From contig PBWL01000001.1 of NCBI GenBank assembly GCA_002727235.1, forward strand, positions 1 through 7,827: a stretch of DNA of 7,827 nucleotides. The letters are read 5' to 3'. Under the pieces are notes generated by a model, which worked only from the letters and a program-made list of their open reading frames with translations, was not told where the DNA came from and searched no databases. This DNA is from Acidimicrobiaceae bacterium (GTDB lineage Bacteria > Actinomycetota > Acidimicrobiia > Acidimicrobiales > Ilumatobacteraceae). Both the position numbers and the translations under genes were made by a program. The stretch's first letter is position 1. The number at the start of each line of letters is the position of its first letter. Positions 6,043-7,827 of this stretch are shown piece after piece.

Positions 6043-6104
6043 GACCGCTAGTCGATTGATTGCTATCGATTGACGTCCTACAGGAAGAGGCTGCTCGCCG
6101 ACGT

Positions 6105-7295
6105 CTATGGCGACAAGATGTCTGGCGGGCCCGACGCAAGTTCTTGAAACCTGTTTGCCACCGGACGGGCAATCCGCTTGCTATCGAATAGTCCAACCTC
6201 GGTGACCGATCCAGAGGGTTCGATAAGAGCTGTTTGCCAGTCATATTGGTCGCCGCGGCTGTACCAACACATTCCTCGCGCTGGCCGCCCGTTCAAACGG
6301 AGTCGACCAAGTGCCGACGAAAATTCTTCCAGCCAAGGAATTTGTTGGTCGATTGGAAGCGTCAAATTTGACGTCTCGGCAATCCAGAACGGCTGGTCGT
6401 AGCGATCATGCCAGCGTTCGATCTCTTTCTCAGCAAGTTGAATGAGTTGTCGGGGGGACCAATTGGGGCGCACACCACCGATTGCATTCACCGAGACCGG
6501 ATAGATATCGAGCCCGGCCACGAGTCCGTCCGAAGCCGAGAGACTTCGAATTCGGTCGAGTTGCCGGGAATCCACCATGTCAAAGTAGTCAGCAATTCCA
6601 GGCTCAACTCCGAAATGGAGATCCCATACGAGCCATCCGAGCGCTCTTTCTTGGGCAACCTCCGCAGCAGCCTCCGGGGTGTCGCGTACCGCTACCGGAA
6701 TATCGAACCCTTCAGAACTGACCCAGAGTCCGTTACGGTCGTTTCGAATAAGGTCAACTGCTTCAAGATTGGCCTGCACGACATTTGCTAAGGCTTGGGC
6801 ATGGCCTTCAGCCGATGCCACCATGTCATTCCAAATTCCGTAACGGGCCGAAAATCGTGCAGTGATGCCGGGCTCGTTGATCGGGGTGAACCACTTCGGT
6901 GAGTCATAGCGCTCGAGGAAGGCGAGGACATAGGAAACGAAGCCGTCGACCCAATCGGACTCAATGAACCCGGAGTAGTGATCTGGTAACCCAAAATGTA
7001 AAAGCTCAATAATTGGCTCTAGCCCTGCGTTATCGCACGCGCTGAACGCTCGATCCCAATGAGACCAGTCGTACACCCCTGGTCTTGGCTCCGCCAGTCT
7101 CCAAGGAGTTCCATATCGAACGATGCCTACGCCAAGACCAGCGATTGCGGCGAGATCTTCTTCCATATTCTGGTTGTGGCCAGATTGAGCGAACTGGTCC
7201 TGCCTGAAACGCTCGCCTTCGCGCATGACAATTGGGTCAGACCCTTCCTCGCCAATCGACCATACAAAGTCGGGGAAATCAGCAAATTTGGCCAC
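6105..7295 (-). CDS. GH1-like glycoside hydrolase (clan GH-A)
   Basis: This 396-aa protein is a probable retaining glycosidase with a TIM-barrel fold. The order of motifs follows GH1: RYGTPWRLAEPRPGVYDW (60-77, the GH1 WxRxxP strand), ELLHFGLPD (97-105, equivalent to YHWDLP), TPINEPG (137-143, acid/base Glu141), GLDIYP (261-266, with Tyr265) and WIAETSN (304-310, nucleophile Glu307, in place of the usual ITENG). It is shorter than typical GH1 enzymes of about 440-480 aa, and the nucleophile motif departs from the consensus, so it is a divergent relative. No signal peptide is seen, which implies a cytoplasmic enzyme acting on imported or internal glycosides; the substrate is unknown. The start is GTG 7295, which has no Shine-Dalgarno sequence but lies 6 nt after a -10-like TACTCT. 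A GGGAG/CTCCC palindrome sits at the expected -35, hinting at sugar-responsive repression. Confidence 0.85.
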   Translation of the reverse strand: MAKFADFPDFVWSIGEEGSDPIVMREGERFRQDQFAQSGHNQNMEEDLAAIAGLGVGIVRYGTPWRLAEPRPGVYDWSHWDRAFSACDNAGLEPIIELLHFGLPDHYSGFIESDWVDGFVSYVLAFLERYDSPKWFTPINEPGITARFSARYGIWNDMVASAEGHAQALANVVQANLEAVDLIRNDRNGLWVSSEGFDIPVAVRDTPEAAAEVAQERALGWLVWDLHFGVEPGIADYFDMVDSRQLDRIRSLSASDGLVAGLDIYPVSVNAIGGVRPNWSPRQLIQLAEKEIERWHDRYDQPFWIAETSNLTLPIDQQIPWLEEFSSALGRLRLNGRPARGMCWYSRGDQYDWQTALIEPSGSVTEVGLFDSKRIARPVANRFQELASGPPDILSP

Positions 7296-7330
7296 GAATG
7301 AAGAGTAATGATCTGCTGACGTCGGGAGAC
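7296..7330 (-). promoter_or_regulatory. Putative leaderless promoter of the glycosidase gene
   Basis: On the minus strand TACTCT (7307-7302) is followed by six bases and then the GTG start at 7295. This matches the leaderless layout at the two other promoters in the window. The -35 position (about 7330-7325) reads GTCTCC, a poor consensus, and falls inside the palindrome at 7323-7335. Confidence 0.4.
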
Positions 7331-7335
7331 TCCCG
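7323..7335. promoter_or_regulatory. Palindromic operator candidate CGGGAG-A-CTCCCG
   Basis: The 6-bp arms CGGGAG (7323-7328) and CTCCCG (7330-7335) are perfect inverted repeats around one base. The GGGAG/CTCCC half-sites are those of the actinobacterial cellobiose repressor CebR (TGGGAGCGCTCCCA), although the centre here is one base instead of two. It covers the -35 of a glycosidase promoter, so control by a LacI-family sugar repressor is a reasonable inference. Confidence 0.5.
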
Positions 7336-7420
7336 TAAGTCGTCTGACCCGCACACCTTGCAACGTTTTGAGGAGGAGCACGAATAGCACTGGCTATTGT
7401 TTCACCAGTACAACAGGTTG

Positions 7421-7827
7421 ATGCCTAGCGCTTGGCCAGAACCTCCGTTACTGATTGCGCAAGAGGTCGGTCACACCATTGGAGACGACGGCACTGCGCT
7501 TCCAACGGTGGTGATTGACGTCTCCGAGCACCCTGAGATTGCCGATCTTCCGCGGGTACATGCGATCGATGGAATTGGCGACGTAGCAACCGCTGCGGTT
7601 AAAACTGGTGATGCAGTAGTGCTTGGAGTGCGACTCTCTCGACCGGTAACTGCAGCGTTTGCGGTCGTGTTCGATCTCAGACTGCACGAAGAGTTTTTGC
7701 TCGACGTCGCCGTCGCTCAAACCCTCACGTTTGCCACAACCATCCCAGAACGGGCAAAGGATGACTATCCCTTGTGGCTAGCCGTGGACATCAATGAGGG
7801 GGCGTTACGGGCGGTGATCACTGGTTC
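7421..7827 (+). CDS. Unrecognised protein, 3' partial (runs off the right edge)
   Basis: The frame is open from after a TAG at 7385-7387 to the window end. From ATG 7421 it gives 135 complete codons. TTG 7397 and TTG 7418 are alternative starts in the same frame; a GAGGAGGAG run at 7370-7378 is too far (18 nt) from 7397 to decide, and only a weak AACAGG precedes 7421. The residues between 7397 and 7421 (FHQYNRL) look protein-like, so the longer start should be kept in mind. The sequence begins MPSAWPEPPLLIAQEVGHTI and has no signal peptide or membrane span. It contains several hydrophobic strand-like segments (TVVIDV, DAVVLGVRL, AAFAVVFDLRL, LWLAVDI), suggesting an alpha/beta or beta-rich cytoplasmic domain. 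It diverges from the glycosidase gene, with the palindrome at 7323-7335 between them. I do not recognise the family. Confidence 0.6.
   Translation, partial: MPSAWPEPPLLIAQEVGHTIGDDGTALPTVVIDVSEHPEIADLPRVHAIDGIGDVATAAVKTGDAVVLGVRLSRPVTAAFAVVFDLRLHEEFLLDVAVAQTLTFATTIPERAKDDYPLWLAVDINEGALRAVITG

Noticed and set aside
6043..6104. Bidirectional terminator between the convergent GMC and glycosidase genes
   Set aside because: Only an 8-bp direct repeat (TCGATTGA at 6052 and 6066) and two distant GACGTC palindromes are visible; no stable stem with a T-run.
7370..7428. Short coding sequence after the GAGGAGGAG run, ending at the TAG at 7426-7428
   Set aside because: That frame has a stop at 7369-7371 and no usable start codon before 7428.
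7448..7720. 90-codon minus-strand frame near the right edge
   Set aside because: It is antisense to a longer plus-strand frame open to the window end with more protein-like composition, and has no recognisable motif.

Overview
The window looks like a piece of a Gram-positive actinobacterial chromosome of roughly balanced base composition. The evidence is an LPATG cell-wall sorting signal, two lipobox-bearing lipoproteins, an LpqC-type secreted esterase, and three start codons placed 6-8 nt after a -10-like hexamer, as in leaderless transcription common in actinobacteria. Assignment to a class such as Acidimicrobiia would be a guess. No RNA gene, CRISPR array, insertion sequence or origin was seen.

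Left part (1-4280) is an envelope or secreted-protein neighbourhood. It starts with the 3' end of a gene carrying Thr/Ser/Val/Pro tandem repeats (1-405, +). A convergent LPATG-anchored protein built from two copies of one module follows (411-1307, -). A 315-bp divergent intergenic region holds a CRP/GlxR-like palindrome. Then come a lipoprotein esterase of the PHB-depolymerase/feruloyl-esterase type (1623-2606, +), a secreted, C-terminally membrane-anchored acidic protein with three C-x13-C-P repeats (2900-3790, +), a strong hairpin, and a small lipoprotein with one Cys pair (3921-4280, +). Most of these exported proteins show paired cysteines outside the membrane.

Right part (4366-7827) is metabolic. 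A 558-aa GMC oxidoreductase close to choline dehydrogenase BetA (4366-6042, +) converges on a 396-aa GH1-like clan GH-A glycosidase (6105-7295, -). Both have a palindrome overlapping the expected -35 region, which suggests regulation by ligand-responsive repressors. Diverging from the glycosidase is an unrecognised gene that is open to the right edge (7421 onward, +).

No single coherent new system is proven. The best candidates for novelty are the C-x13-C-P repeat protein, the duplicated-module LPATG protein, and the two palindromes at the metabolic promoters.
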